A DNA stretch of 64,000 nt. It comes from Actinomadura hallensis (lineage in GTDB: Bacteria > Actinomycetota > Actinomycetes > Streptosporangiales > Streptosporangiaceae). Positions 32,965 to 40,689 of this stretch are shown one piece after another. The position numbers and the translations under genes are program-made. The stretch is taken from the NCBI RefSeq assembly GCF_006716765.1, contig NZ_VFPO01000001.1, forward strand, positions 6,386,001 through 6,450,000, written 5' to 3'. The notes beneath the pieces are model-generated. The model was not told where the DNA came from, did no database searches, and was given only the letters and a program-made list of their open reading frames with translations. The stretch's first letter is position 1, and each line of letters starts with the position of its first letter.

Positions 32965-33575
32965 GTGGCGGCCGACCAACAGCACGTTCATGCATCGACT
33001 CGACGACACGAGCCACCAACTGCGAGCCCACGTGTCCGGCCGCCACCACAGACACCGGGACATGTCGACGCGCCCGCCTGCTCCTGCGCCTGCCGAACAC
33101 GCAGGCGCCGTCGAACGATCGCCCGCGAGAGTGGCGGCTGACCAGCGGCACGATTCATGCATCGACTCGACGACACGAACCGCCAGCCGCGAGCCCACAT
33201 GTCCGATCGCCGCCACAGACACCCAGGCCGGACGACGCACCCCTCTGCTCCGGCCCCTCCGGCGCCCGAGCACGCCGCCACCGTCAACCGAGCCCCCGCA
33301 CGCGTGGCAGCTGACCAGCAGCACGTTCATACGCCGGCTCGACGACAGAAGCCAGCGGCTGCGGACCCACGTGTTCGGTCGGTGCCACCGCCACCTGCGG
33401 CGGTCGACCGCCCGCCTGCTCCGGCCCCTCCGGCGGCCAGGCACGCCGCCACCGTCGAACGGTCGCCCGCGAGAGTGGCGGCTGACCAGCGGCACGATTC
33501 ATGCATCGGCGCGACAACGCGAGCCGCCGGCTGCGAGCCCACGTGGCCGGTCGCCGCCACGGCCACCCGGGGGCG
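32965..33575. repeat. Four-copy tandem repeat, period 166-173 bp
   Basis: Copies start at GTGGCGGC/T-GACCA near 32965, 33131, 33304 and 33475, the last truncated. Shared blocks include GGCACGATTCATGCATCG, TGCGAGCCCACGTG-like, a Cys/Pro-coding CTGCTCCGGCCCCTCCGGCG-like stretch and CGCCCGCGAGA. At two junctions GCCGCCAC faces GTGGC(G/A)GC (33274 with 33304; 33445 with 33475) and can form an 8-bp stem with a loop of 22 bases. Confidence 0.8.
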
Positions 33576-33589
33576 GTTGGTCGGAATTC

Positions 33590-34879
33590 TTACCGCTTGG
33601 CGCGGCGGCTGCCGCGGCGACGCTTCGCCTTTGTTTCGGGCTTGGCGAGGTTGGCCTTCACTCCGCCCGAGGGCTTGCCGAGCGTCACGGGTCGGCGTGC
33701 GGACCTTCTCCTGCGGGTTGGAGTGCCGACGAGCTTGCCGCCTGAGCCCGGGGTCTTGGCGCCCTTGGGCTTGACGCCGGCGACCGCGAGGACCGGGGCC
33801 GCCTTGGCGAGCGCCTCGGCTCGCGCGATCTGCTCGCGCGTCTTGACGACGCGGCTACGGCCGGTGCCGCTGCGGGCGATGCGGGCCGCCATGCCGTTGC
33901 TGTTCGTCCCCGCCTGGGCGACGCGCAGGCGGCGGGTCCAGGTCCCGAGGTGGCCGGCGATGATCAGGAGGACGAGCGCGATGCCCACGCTCTGGCCCCA
34001 CTGGAGCCGGTCGGTGGACGCGATGTTCTGCGCCGTCGGCGAGTCGGCGGCGATCTCCGGTGCGGGGAAGGCGTACCCGGGCGTCGCGCCGTCGGGCTGG
34101 ACGGAGGGGAGGGTCACCGGCGACTGCTCGTTGAACGGGGTCAGCGGGGTCAGCGGGCCCCCGGCGGCGGGCACCTCGCCCGTCGCGGACGGCAGGGACG
34201 GGGCCGAGCCCCTCGGCAGCGACGCCGAACCGCTCGTCAGCACGGCGTTGGCGGTGGACGCGGCGGAGGTGAGGGTCTCGCCCGTGCCGGTGGGACGCTG
34301 CGCCCGGACGGCCACGGACACCGTGCCGCTCGACTTGGTCAGGGGGAGGGTCGCCGAGCAGCTCGTGCCCTGGCACAGCGAGTCCACCGAACCGGACCTG
34401 GACTGCACCCCGGAGCCGGAGAGCGCGTAGCCGCTGAGGTCGTCCTCAAGGCCGCGGTTCCACTTCACCGCGAGCTTGTTGCCCGACACCTGGGCGGACA
34501 CACCGGTGGGCGCGGCGGGCGCGATCCGCACGGTGAAGGTGTTCGAGTCGTAGATGTGCCCGGTCTGCTTGCCCTTCAGGTAGACCCTGTACCGGCCGTT
34601 CTGCCGGATCGGGAACGTCCCGGTGAGGTCGCCGGCGAGGCTCTTCTGCTGGAGGAACGTGTTCCCGATCCCGGGACCGTCCACCCAGAGCTGCATGGTC
34701 AGCGCGAAGTCGAAGTGCGCCCTGGCGGTCAGCTCGGATCCGCTCGTGATGACCGCGCCGTCCTCGGGGGTGATGACGCTGGTCGCGGCGGCCTGCGCGG
34801 AGGGCGCGGCGAGTACCGGGAAGCTCATCGCAAGGGGGGCCGCGATCGCGACTGCACCGATCCTGCGAATGATTGTCAC
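33590..34879 (-). CDS. Secreted/membrane-anchored protein with fibronectin-like domain
   Basis: 429 aa. An N-terminal signal peptide (IIRRIGAVAIAAPLAMSFPVLAAPSAQA) is followed by beta-rich domains; residues about 120-215 (APTGVSAQVSGNKLAVKWNRGLEDDLSGYALSG) read as a fibronectin type III domain. A Pro/Ser/Thr linker leads to one membrane helix (VGIALVLLIIAGHLG, about 300) and a very basic cytoplasmic tail ending KRRRGSRRAKR. The GTG at 34879 with GAGG upstream gives a proper signal peptide; the frame is open to 34939. I know no family function. It is separate from the Tad cluster downstream in direction but lies next to it. Confidence 0.75.
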   Translation of the reverse strand: MTIIRRIGAVAIAAPLAMSFPVLAAPSAQAAATSVITPEDGAVITSGSELTARAHFDFALTMQLWVDGPGIGNTFLQQKSLAGDLTGTFPIRQNGRYRVYLKGKQTGHIYDSNTFTVRIAPAAPTGVSAQVSGNKLAVKWNRGLEDDLSGYALSGSGVQSRSGSVDSLCQGTSCSATLPLTKSSGTVSVAVRAQRPTGTGETLTSAASTANAVLTSGSASLPRGSAPSLPSATGEVPAAGGPLTPLTPFNEQSPVTLPSVQPDGATPGYAFPAPEIAADSPTAQNIASTDRLQWGQSVGIALVLLIIAGHLGTWTRRLRVAQAGTNSNGMAARIARSGTGRSRVVKTREQIARAEALAKAAPVLAVAGVKPKGAKTPGSGGKLVGTPTRRRRSARRPVTLGKPSGGVKANLAKPETKAKRRRGSRRAKR

Positions 34880-35084
34880 GGCCTCAATCCCTTCGACAAC
34901 GTCCTGCTCGTCTATCCGCCTGGGCCTCGCGGGGCGCACGTGCCGAGTGATAACTACTCACTTACGTGAAGCGTAACGTACCGGGGGGTAGCCGAAGTCA
35001 CAGGACGGTGACAATGGGGCGGGTGATCCATCCTCCGCGACTCCTCCCGGCCTATTGACACTCGGTGCAACGAGCCGTGTCGCG

Positions 35085-35537
35085 TTAGATTACGCCCTCT
35101 CGCCCCACAGGGCCAGCCCTAGCGCGGGATAGCACTCGCACGGTCCCGATTCCCATGGGCACCTTCAGATCCACCGCCACCGCGACCTCCACCACGTCCC
35201 CGCGCACACGGCAGCGCGCCAGCCGCGCCCCCGACTCGTCCGCGATCCTCTCCGCCCTCGCGCACGCGCCTCCCGCCCCGTCCGCCAGGCGGGCGGCCCC
35301 GGCGAGCGCGGCGAGATCGGCGGCCGCGTCGGCCCTGTGCCGGGCTCCTCGCACCCCGCCGACCGCCACCGCCGCGATCCCCCCGACCCAGATCACCGCC
35401 GCGAAGGCCAGCACCCAGATCGTTCCGGCCCCGCGATCCGACCCCGCGAAGCTCCGCACCCGCTGAAGTGCCCACCGCACTGCGCGTCCTCCATCGAACC
35501 GCCGAGCAGCACCCGACCTGCCTCTCGACGACTTCAC
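35085..35537 (-). CDS. TadE/TadG-like pilus assembly protein (Rv3654c-type)
   Basis: 150 aa, last gene of the Tad cluster. A basic N-terminus is followed by DRGAGTIWVLAFAAVIWVGGIAAVAVGGVRG, the membrane helix of TadG/helicase-associated TadE-like proteins, then RADAAADLAALAGAARL and an extracellular mixed region with two Cys (GACARAE...ARCRVRG). The GTG start overlaps the preceding stop as GTGA. It should localise to the membrane and contribute to pilus or secretion assembly. Confidence 0.8.
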   Translation of the reverse strand: MKSSRGRSGAARRFDGGRAVRWALQRVRSFAGSDRGAGTIWVLAFAAVIWVGGIAAVAVGGVRGARHRADAAADLAALAGAARLADGAGGACARAERIADESGARLARCRVRGDVVEVAVAVDLKVPMGIGTVRVLSRARAGPVGREGVI

Positions 35538-35944
35538 GGCGGTGGATCTCCCTCCGTGGCGGCGTGCTCCCGGCCTGGATCCCGCCGGCCCTCGTCGGGT
35601 GGGACGCCCGGTTCTGTGGCGGCCGCCGCACGGGCTTTCACGGTCAGGGGAGGGAGGCCCGCTGCCGCCGGGGGCCGAACGGGGACGGAGACGTCCACGT
35701 GGACGGTGGCTTGGTCTCGGCTCACCCGCACCGTCGCCTCCTTGGGCACGGACTTCGCCACGTGCTCGCGCACGGCGTCGGGGGACTCGCCTCGGGCCGC
35801 GGCGCGGGCGCCGCTCCGGGCCGCGTCCGCGCACGTGAGCTGGACGGACGCGGCCTTCAGGCCCCACAGCGCGACCGCGGTGACCAGGACGAGCGCGGGG
35901 AGTGCCACGGCGATCTCCGCCGTGGCCGTCCCCCGATCCCTCAA
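35534..35944 (-). CDS. TadE-like pilus assembly protein
   Basis: 136 aa. The start LRDRGTATAEIAVALPALVLVTAVALWGLKAA is the TadE prepilin-like N-terminus: a small basic leader, a T-A-E motif and one hydrophobic helix. The rest is an exported beta/alpha domain (VQLTCADAARSGARAAARGES...VSRDQATVHVDVSVPV). The TTG at 35944 overlaps the pilin stop (TTGA), so translation is coupled; no separate ribosome site is seen, so the start is moderately certain. It overlaps the TadG-like gene by 4 bp. Confidence 0.8.
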   Translation of the reverse strand: MRDRGTATAEIAVALPALVLVTAVALWGLKAASVQLTCADAARSGARAAARGESPDAVREHVAKSVPKEATVRVSRDQATVHVDVSVPVRPPAAAGLPPLTVKARAAAATEPGVPPDEGRRDPGREHAATEGDPPP

Positions 35945-36135
35945 CCGGCCAGATTGAGGGCCTTCTCGATGATCTGTAAGAGCAGCTGCTTCACCTGGGA
36001 ACTGGTCACGATCTTGAAAAGCAGGCTGGCGAACGCCGCCGCGGCGATGGTGCCGACCGCGTACTCGGCGGTGGACATCCCGCGGTCCCCGCGCATGCCG
36101 GGCCACCGCCGCTTCACCCTCTGGATCGCCCGCAT
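35941..36135 (-). CDS. DUF4244 / Flp pilin-like peptide
   Basis: 64 aa. A basic leader (MRAIQRVKRRWPGMRGDRG) ends in G, then MSTAEYAVGTIAAAAFASLLFKIVTS: the Gly-Met-S-T-A-E pattern with Glu at +5 of a type IVb prepilin cleavage site and one hydrophobic helix. AAGGAG lies 4 bases before the ATG at 36135, which decides against the longer frame at 36159. It is the presumed major pilin or pseudopilin of the Tad system. No prepilin peptidase gene is in the window. Confidence 0.88.
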   Translation of the reverse strand: MRAIQRVKRRWPGMRGDRGMSTAEYAVGTIAAAAFASLLFKIVTSSQVKQLLLQIIEKALNLAG

Positions 36136-36208
36136 CGGGCTCCTTCCGCTCGTGGTCATGAGTAGAGGCTGCTGGGCTCTGACGTCGGGTGACGGGTGAA
36201 CGCCGCAC

Positions 36209-36217
36209 TGTGGATAA
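36209..36217. promoter_or_regulatory. DnaA-box-like 9-mer
   Basis: TGTGGATAA (reverse of TTATCCACA) lies in the gap between tadC-like and the pilin gene. A second copy in the same orientation is at 40555. Function untested. Confidence 0.25.
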
Positions 36218-36225
36218 CCCCCGGT

Positions 36226-37089
36226 TCATCGCGGGATGAGGATGGTCGAGGCGATCCCGGCAACGGCCGGGACGACGCCCAGCAGGACGAACGCGGGCAG
36301 GAAGCACAGCCCCAAAGGGGCGAGCGCACGGATGCCCGCCGCCCGCGCCCTGGCGGCCGCAGCGGACCGCGCCACGCGTCGCTGGTCTCGCGCAAGGCGG
36401 CTCAGAGTCGGCGCCAGCGCCGCTCCGGTCGACGCCGCCCGCGTGGCCGTGCGGGCCAGCGGCGCGAGCGTCGGTTCCTCCGCGAGTGCGAGCCAGGCCT
36501 CGGCGGGGTCGGCGCCCAACCGGATCTGGGCGGAAACGGCCTGCAGTTCTTTACCGAGGGGGCCGCCCACCGCGTCCGCGACCGCGGTGACCGCGTCGTG
36601 CCACGGGGCGCCGCCGCGCAGGCAGGCCGCGAGAAGGTCGACCGCGACGGGCAGGTCCGCGACGAGTCGTGCCCGCCGCCGTCTGCGCTCCGCGTTCTCC
36701 GAACGGCCGAACGAGTACCAGACCGCCACCGCGGCCACCATCCCGGTCAGCGCCCCGGCGGGCCCGCCCAGCGTCACCAGGCACAGCGCCCCCACCGCAC
36801 CTGCGGCCACGCGCCGAAGCAGCACATCGTTCCGCCGAGGCGCCCCCGCTCCTCCGCCGGCCCCATCTCCCCGAACGTTGCCGGACCCGTCATGCCGGGT
36901 GCCCTTCTCGCCCGTGCCGGACGAGCCCTGATGGGGCTTCACGGCTCGTCCGGGCTGGGGCTTCAGGCTGGGAGGTGAGGCTCGTAAGCGCTGAAACTGA
37001 CGGCTCAGTCGTTGCGTGGCCGGGTTCGTGCCCTTGGGACTCAGGAAGGCCGACGCTGCTGCGCACAGCACGGCCATGAGCGCCGTCAT
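36226..37089 (-). CDS. Type II secretion system F-domain protein (TadC-like)
   Basis: 287 aa inner-membrane platform protein. A first membrane helix (MTALMAVLCAAASAFL) is followed by a long basic linker, two hydrophobic segments (VAAGAVGALCLVTLGG, LTGMVAAVAVWYSFG), the cytoplasmic T2SSF helix bundle (LVADLPVAVDLLAACLRGGAPWHDAV...) and a terminal helix pair. AAGGAG is 5 bases before the ATG. It follows the TadB-like gene and precedes the pilin gene, and would form the base of the pilus machine with TadB-like and TadA. Confidence 0.85.
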   Translation of the reverse strand: MTALMAVLCAAASAFLSPKGTNPATQRLSRQFQRLRASPPSLKPQPGRAVKPHQGSSGTGEKGTRHDGSGNVRGDGAGGGAGAPRRNDVLLRRVAAGAVGALCLVTLGGPAGALTGMVAAVAVWYSFGRSENAERRRRRARLVADLPVAVDLLAACLRGGAPWHDAVTAVADAVGGPLGKELQAVSAQIRLGADPAEAWLALAEEPTLAPLARTATRAASTGAALAPTLSRLARDQRRVARSAAAARARAAGIRALAPLGLCFLPAFVLLGVVPAVAGIASTILIPR

Positions 37090-37176
37090 CGTGACTCCTT
37101 ACGTATTGCTCTGTCTTCCAGCCCAGGCGGCACCCCACCTGGACGTCATCGTGTTGAGGTGGGGCGATTGGTCGGG

Positions 37177-37926
37177 TCAGCGAGGGGACTCGGCGGACTT
37201 GGCCAGGCGGCGGGTCCAGTAGAGGCCGGTCAGGTTCAAGGTGGTTCCTGTAAGCAGGCAGGCCAGGCCTGGGAGGGTGCCCAGGAGGAACGGGATCGGT
37301 TGTGCGCCCAGGGCCGCCGCCATGGCGAGGCCCAGGAGCGGCAGTGCGGCCAGTAGGCGGGCTGTCGCGCGGGGGCCTGCCAGTTGGACGGACACGTCCT
37401 GGCGTTGCGCCTCCTCGTCGCGGAGAGCGGCCGCCAAGCCGTCCAGGACGGTCGCGAGGGTGCCGCCGCGTTCGGAGCCGACGCGCCAGCACGCGGCCAG
37501 GAGACGCAGACCTTCGGCTCCGGGTTCGGCCGCCAGTGTTTCCAGGTGGTCGGGAGTCGGGGGGCGCTGGACGTGGCCCGGCTCGCCGGGTGCGCGCCGG
37601 TGAGCCGGGGGCGGGCGGGGGACGGTGAGGAGCTTCTTCGAGATGTGCGGGTCGAGGACCGTTGCGGCCGCGGTGAACGCCTCGTCCGGGGTCCGGCCCG
37701 CGGCGAGTTCGGCGGCCATGCCGTCGCACAGTTCGATGACGGACGTGCGCCACCGGTGCGGGCGGCTCCTGCGCTCTCTGTACGCCTCGATACCGGCACG
37801 GACGAGGTGAAGCGGGCTGCTGGTCGGACGCGCGAGGAGGCGGTCCAGACGGACGGCGGCGGGGGAGGGAGTCAGGAACGTCCAGGCGGCGGCCGCGAAG
37901 CAGAGGACCGCCAACGTGTTGATCAT
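37177..37926 (-). CDS. Type II secretion system F-domain protein (TadB-like)
   Basis: 249 aa with an N-terminal membrane helix, a T2SSF-like cytoplasmic part (SVIELCDGMAAELAAGRTPDEAF...LLAACWRVGSERGGTLATVLDGLAAALRDEEAQR) and two C-terminal helices (ATARLLAALPLLGLAMAAALG; FLLGTLPGLACLLTG). It is short for TadB, and the middle has a Pro/Arg-rich stretch (VPRPPPAHRRAPGEPG) that could be a local insertion. ATG overlaps the tadA stop (ATGA). It pairs with the TadC-like protein. Confidence 0.83.
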   Translation of the reverse strand: MINTLAVLCFAAAAWTFLTPSPAAVRLDRLLARPTSSPLHLVRAGIEAYRERRSRPHRWRTSVIELCDGMAAELAAGRTPDEAFTAAATVLDPHISKKLLTVPRPPPAHRRAPGEPGHVQRPPTPDHLETLAAEPGAEGLRLLAACWRVGSERGGTLATVLDGLAAALRDEEAQRQDVSVQLAGPRATARLLAALPLLGLAMAAALGAQPIPFLLGTLPGLACLLTGTTLNLTGLYWTRRLAKSAESPR

Positions 37927-39074
37927 GCGCTGCCTCGCAGCCGGGTGAAGAGGGCCTCGGCGCCCGGGGCCTGCACGACCTCGCCGTGCGGGGTGAACGA
38001 GACCGCGGGGGCGACGTCGACCAGCCCGTCAGGGCCCCGGCGGAGACGGCAGATCTCCGCCACGCGGCGGCGGCCTCCGCCGGGGTCGCGGACCAGGTGC
38101 ACCACGACGTCCAGGGCGGCGGTGAGCTGGCTGTGGACGGCTTCGCGGGTCAGGCCCGCCGCGCACGCCAGGGCTTCGAGGCGGGCGGGCACGTCGGCGG
38201 CCGTGTTGGCGTGGAGGGTGCCGCAGCCTCCCTCGTGTCCGGTGTTCAGTGCCTGCAGCAGGACGACGACCTCGGGGCCGCGGACCTCGCCCACCACCAG
38301 ACGGTCGGGACGCATGCGGAGCGCCTGGCGGACGAGGTCGTTCAGGCTCACGCCGCCCGCGCCCTCGAGGTTCGGCGGCCGCGCCTCCAGCCGGACCACG
38401 TGCGGGTGGGACGGCTTCAGTTCGGCGGAGTCCTCGACGAGGAGCAGCCGTTCGGAGGGGTCCGCCAGCGAGAGGAGCGAACTCAGCAGGGTCGTCTTGC
38501 CCGTTCCGGTGCCCCCGGTGATCAAGAACGCCGCACGGGATCTGATCAGGTCGGCGAGCAGTTCGGCGCCGTCGGGCGGGACGGTGCCCGCGGAGACCAG
38601 CTCGTCCAGCGTGAAGGCACGGCGGCGCGGCAGCCGCAGGGAGAGGCACGTCCCGGTCGCGGCCACGGGCGGGAGGACGGCGTGAAGCCGGACTCCGCCG
38701 GGCAGCCGGGCGTCCGCGTAGGGGGCGGAGTCGTCCAGGCGCCGTCCGGCCGCGGCGGTGAGACGCTGGGCGAGACGGCGGAGGGACGGCTCGTCCGGGA
38801 AGCGCAAGGCGGTGCGGACGAGGCCGGAGCCCGCGTCCACCCAGACCTCGTCCGGGCCGTTCACGAGCACGTCGGTGACGTCCGGGGACCGCAGCAGCGG
38901 TTCCAGGGGTCCGGCGCCGGCGAACTCGGCGTGCAGCTCGTCGGCGAGCGTGAGGACCTCCCGATCGCCGAGGAGACGCTCCTCCGCGCGCAGGGCCGCG
39001 GCGACCCGGCCGGTCGTCGGCTCCGCCCCGGAGTCGGCCAGCCGGTCCCGGATGACGTCAGACAGCCTGCCCAT
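37923..39074 (-). CDS. tadA: TadA/CpaF-family secretion ATPase
   Basis: 383-aa hexameric ATPase that powers pilus or Tad secretion. Walker A is GGTGTGKTT (about 189-197), followed by LLLVEDSAELKP (Asp box), RMRPDRLVVGEVRGPE (Walker B), and the His box GHEGGCGTLHANTA. The N-terminal domain has TDVLVNGPDEVWVD. GGGAGGGG lies three bases before the ATG. It corresponds to Rv3659c/SCO3558-type ATPases. Between it and ssd lies a 327-bp stretch with only a doubtful frame. Confidence 0.93.
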   Translation of the reverse strand: MGRLSDVIRDRLADSGAEPTTGRVAAALRAEERLLGDREVLTLADELHAEFAGAGPLEPLLRSPDVTDVLVNGPDEVWVDAGSGLVRTALRFPDEPSLRRLAQRLTAAAGRRLDDSAPYADARLPGGVRLHAVLPPVAATGTCLSLRLPRRRAFTLDELVSAGTVPPDGAELLADLIRSRAAFLITGGTGTGKTTLLSSLLSLADPSERLLLVEDSAELKPSHPHVVRLEARPPNLEGAGGVSLNDLVRQALRMRPDRLVVGEVRGPEVVVLLQALNTGHEGGCGTLHANTAADVPARLEALACAAGLTREAVHSQLTAALDVVVHLVRDPGGGRRRVAEICRLRRGPDGLVDVAPAVSFTPHGEVVQAPGAEALFTRLRGSA

Positions 39075-39402
39075 GCGCCCCTCCCTGCCCAGCCTGGGAG
39101 CTCGCGAGGTGCCGCTTCACCCCGGTCGGCCCTTTCCCGCCGGCCCGCCCCGGGCGGCGCTCGGTACGCAGTACGCGGCGCCGCGCGGACGGTGGCGACG
39201 GTGTGCGTCGTCTCGGGCGTCGAGCTGGCCGCGCGACCGTCCTGCGCGGTAACCCACCGGCCTCGCGGTCGTCATGGACCATGCAGGGCTCAGCCGATGG
39301 GTGCGGGACGGCTCGGCCGGCGTCATCGTGCGAGACATCCGGCGCCGTATGGGGTGCCGCCACGAGCGACTGGCTTCGCGTGCAGGAAGCGTGTGGAGGC
39401 AT
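39058..39402 (-). CDS. Possible bridging ORF between ssd and tadA (doubtful)
   Basis: A 114-aa frame whose ATG overlaps the ssd stop (TAATG) and whose stop lies 17 bp inside tadA. The product is Arg/Pro-rich with no domain (MPPHASCTRSQS ... GGAHGQAV) and includes a TTA leucine codon, rare in such genomes. GC at third positions looks low for a real gene. It is either leader DNA that happens to be open or a translated relay that couples ssd to tadA. Confidence 0.3.
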   Translation of the reverse strand: MPPHASCTRSQSLVAAPHTAPDVSHDDAGRAVPHPSAEPCMVHDDREAGGLPRRTVARPARRPRRRTPSPPSARRRVLRTERRPGRAGGKGPTGVKRHLASSQAGQGGAHGQAV

Positions 39403-40481
39403 TACGCGGCCTCCTCGCGGTAGGCGTAGGGCTGGAGGGACAGGTCGGCGAGGGTCTTGGCGCAGAAGTCGGCCAGGGGGCCCCGGCGGCAGGCTCGTTC
39501 CAGGTCGCCCTCGTCGATGGCGGTGGGGAGGCGGCGGTCGCGCTCGTACGCGCCGGCGGACGGGAGGTCGAGGGCGTGGGCGACGGCCTCGGCGGTGAGG
39601 CCGCCGGGAGCCGGGCCCTGGACGACCAGGCGGACGTCGGCGGTGTCGCGGCGGAGGGCGGCGGCGAGGCCGTCGGCCGCCACCGTGGCGCGCACCTCGG
39701 CGGGAACGAGCAGGAACGTGGTGTCGGCCGAGCGCAGTGCGGCGCGGCCGATGTCGCCCGGATAGCGCGGGACGTCGGCGATGACGAGGTCGAACCCGCG
39801 GACGGCGGCGTCGAGCAGCGAACCGACCGCGTCATCCGACACCGGGGCCGGTTCGCCGCGTCTCCAGGACAGGACGGACAGGTCGCCCGTCCGCGGCAGC
39901 GTCTCCCGGAGCGTCGCCGCGCTGAGGCGGCCCCGCCGTTCGGCGAGGTCGTGCCAGCGGACGCCCTCGTGCTCCTCCAGGCCGAGCATGAGGTCGACGC
40001 CGCCGCCGTACGGGTCGGCGTCCACGAGGAGGGTGCGCAGGCCCTGCCCGGCGGCGGTGAGGCCGAGGGCGGTGGCGAGGACGCTGGCTCCGGCGCCGCC
40101 GCGGGAGCCGACAACGCAGAGCGTGGTGGCCCAGCCGCTCTCCGGTTCGCCCGCGGCGGCGAACTCGTTGATCAGCCAGTCCTCGTGGTCGGGGAGGACG
40201 GCGACGTCCTGCGCTCCGGCCTCGACCGCCAGCCGGTAGGTGTCGGGGGTGGCGTCGGCTCCGGTGACGAGGACGACTCCGGGGCGGCGCTGGAGGCCGG
40301 CGGCCGCGACGTCGGCGGCCGCGTCGGCGCCCACGAGGATGAGGACCGGCCACGTCCAGGCGGCTCTGGCCTCGTCGGCGCCGTGGGCGACCTCGGCGTG
40401 CGCGTCGGCGGCCGCGGCCAGCCGGAGCAGTCCGTCGGCGAGGGCGGGGTCGCCGGTCACGATCAGTGCCGCGAGATTCAT
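39402..40481 (-). CDS. ssd: Septum-site-determining-like protein Ssd (CpaE/MinD-like)
   Basis: 359 aa, first gene of the Tad cluster and equivalent in place to Rv3660c/SCO3557. The N-terminal half is receiver-like (MNLAALIVTGDPALADGLLRLA). The ParA/MinD half has a degenerate P-loop, VVGSRGGAGASVLATAL, without the signature Lys pair, then LLVDADPYGGGVDLMLGLE and DLVIADVPR. It would position the pilus machine or septum rather than act as a normal ATPase. AAGGAG is 6 bases before the ATG. Confidence 0.88.
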   Translation of the reverse strand: MNLAALIVTGDPALADGLLRLAAAADAHAEVAHGADEARAAWTWPVLILVGADAAADVAAAGLQRRPGVVLVTGADATPDTYRLAVEAGAQDVAVLPDHEDWLINEFAAAGEPESGWATTLCVVGSRGGAGASVLATALGLTAAGQGLRTLLVDADPYGGGVDLMLGLEEHEGVRWHDLAERRGRLSAATLRETLPRTGDLSVLSWRRGEPAPVSDDAVGSLLDAAVRGFDLVIADVPRYPGDIGRAALRSADTTFLLVPAEVRATVAADGLAAALRRDTADVRLVVQGPAPGGLTAEAVAHALDLPSAGAYERDRRLPTAIDEGDLERACRRGPLADFCAKTLADLSLQPYAYREEAA

Positions 40482-40554
40482 CGGTGGCTCCTTCGACGTT
40501 CGGAGGCACCCACTCTGCGACGCTGCGCGACGACTCGGAAGACGTTCCGTCAGC

Positions 40555-40563
40555 TGTGGATAA
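40555..40563. promoter_or_regulatory. DnaA-box-like 9-mer upstream of ssd
   Basis: TGTGGATAA, identical and in the same orientation as the copy at 36209, about 75 bp before the ssd start. Confidence 0.25.
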
Positions 40564-40603
40564 CTTCGCGGCCGCGACCGGCGGCGGGCAGTGGTCGGCG
40601 GCA

Positions 40604-40689
40604 GGGCGGTGGCGTCGGGGGGTCGTTCGCCACCGCCCGGCCGCTGACGGCTGGGCGACCCCCGCCGGGGGGGGAGAGCGGGGGTCGCC
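40604..40689 (-). promoter_or_regulatory. Pair of GC-rich hairpins in the ssd leader
   Basis: GGGCGGTGGCG (40604-40614) pairs with CGCCACCGCCC (40628-40638), and GGCGACCCCCGC (40654-40665) with GCGGGGGTCGCC (40678-40689). Both stems are perfect (11 and 12 bp). They lie 120-210 bp before ssd, so they could form an attenuator or a terminator of an upstream transcript. Confidence 0.5.

Larger units (their letters stand above)
32664..33589. other. Non-coding gap: operator-like repeat, then 170-bp tandem repeats
   Basis: The first 150 bp serve as the reductase promoter and contain the inverted repeat at 32748-32767. From 32965 to about 33575 the DNA is a tandem array with a period near 170 bp. 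Open frames cross it on both strands, but the spacing between copies is not a multiple of 3, they lack ribosome sites and the products are Arg/Ser-rich. I see no gene. Confidence 0.6.

Noticed and set aside
32872..33495. 207-aa minus-strand frame across the tandem array
   Set aside because: The frame changes register between repeat copies because the periods are not multiples of 3; no ribosome site; composition is Arg/Ser/Trp-rich.
32965..33575. CRISPR array
   Set aside because: Units are about 170 bp and continuous; no short repeat with unique spacers and no cas gene.
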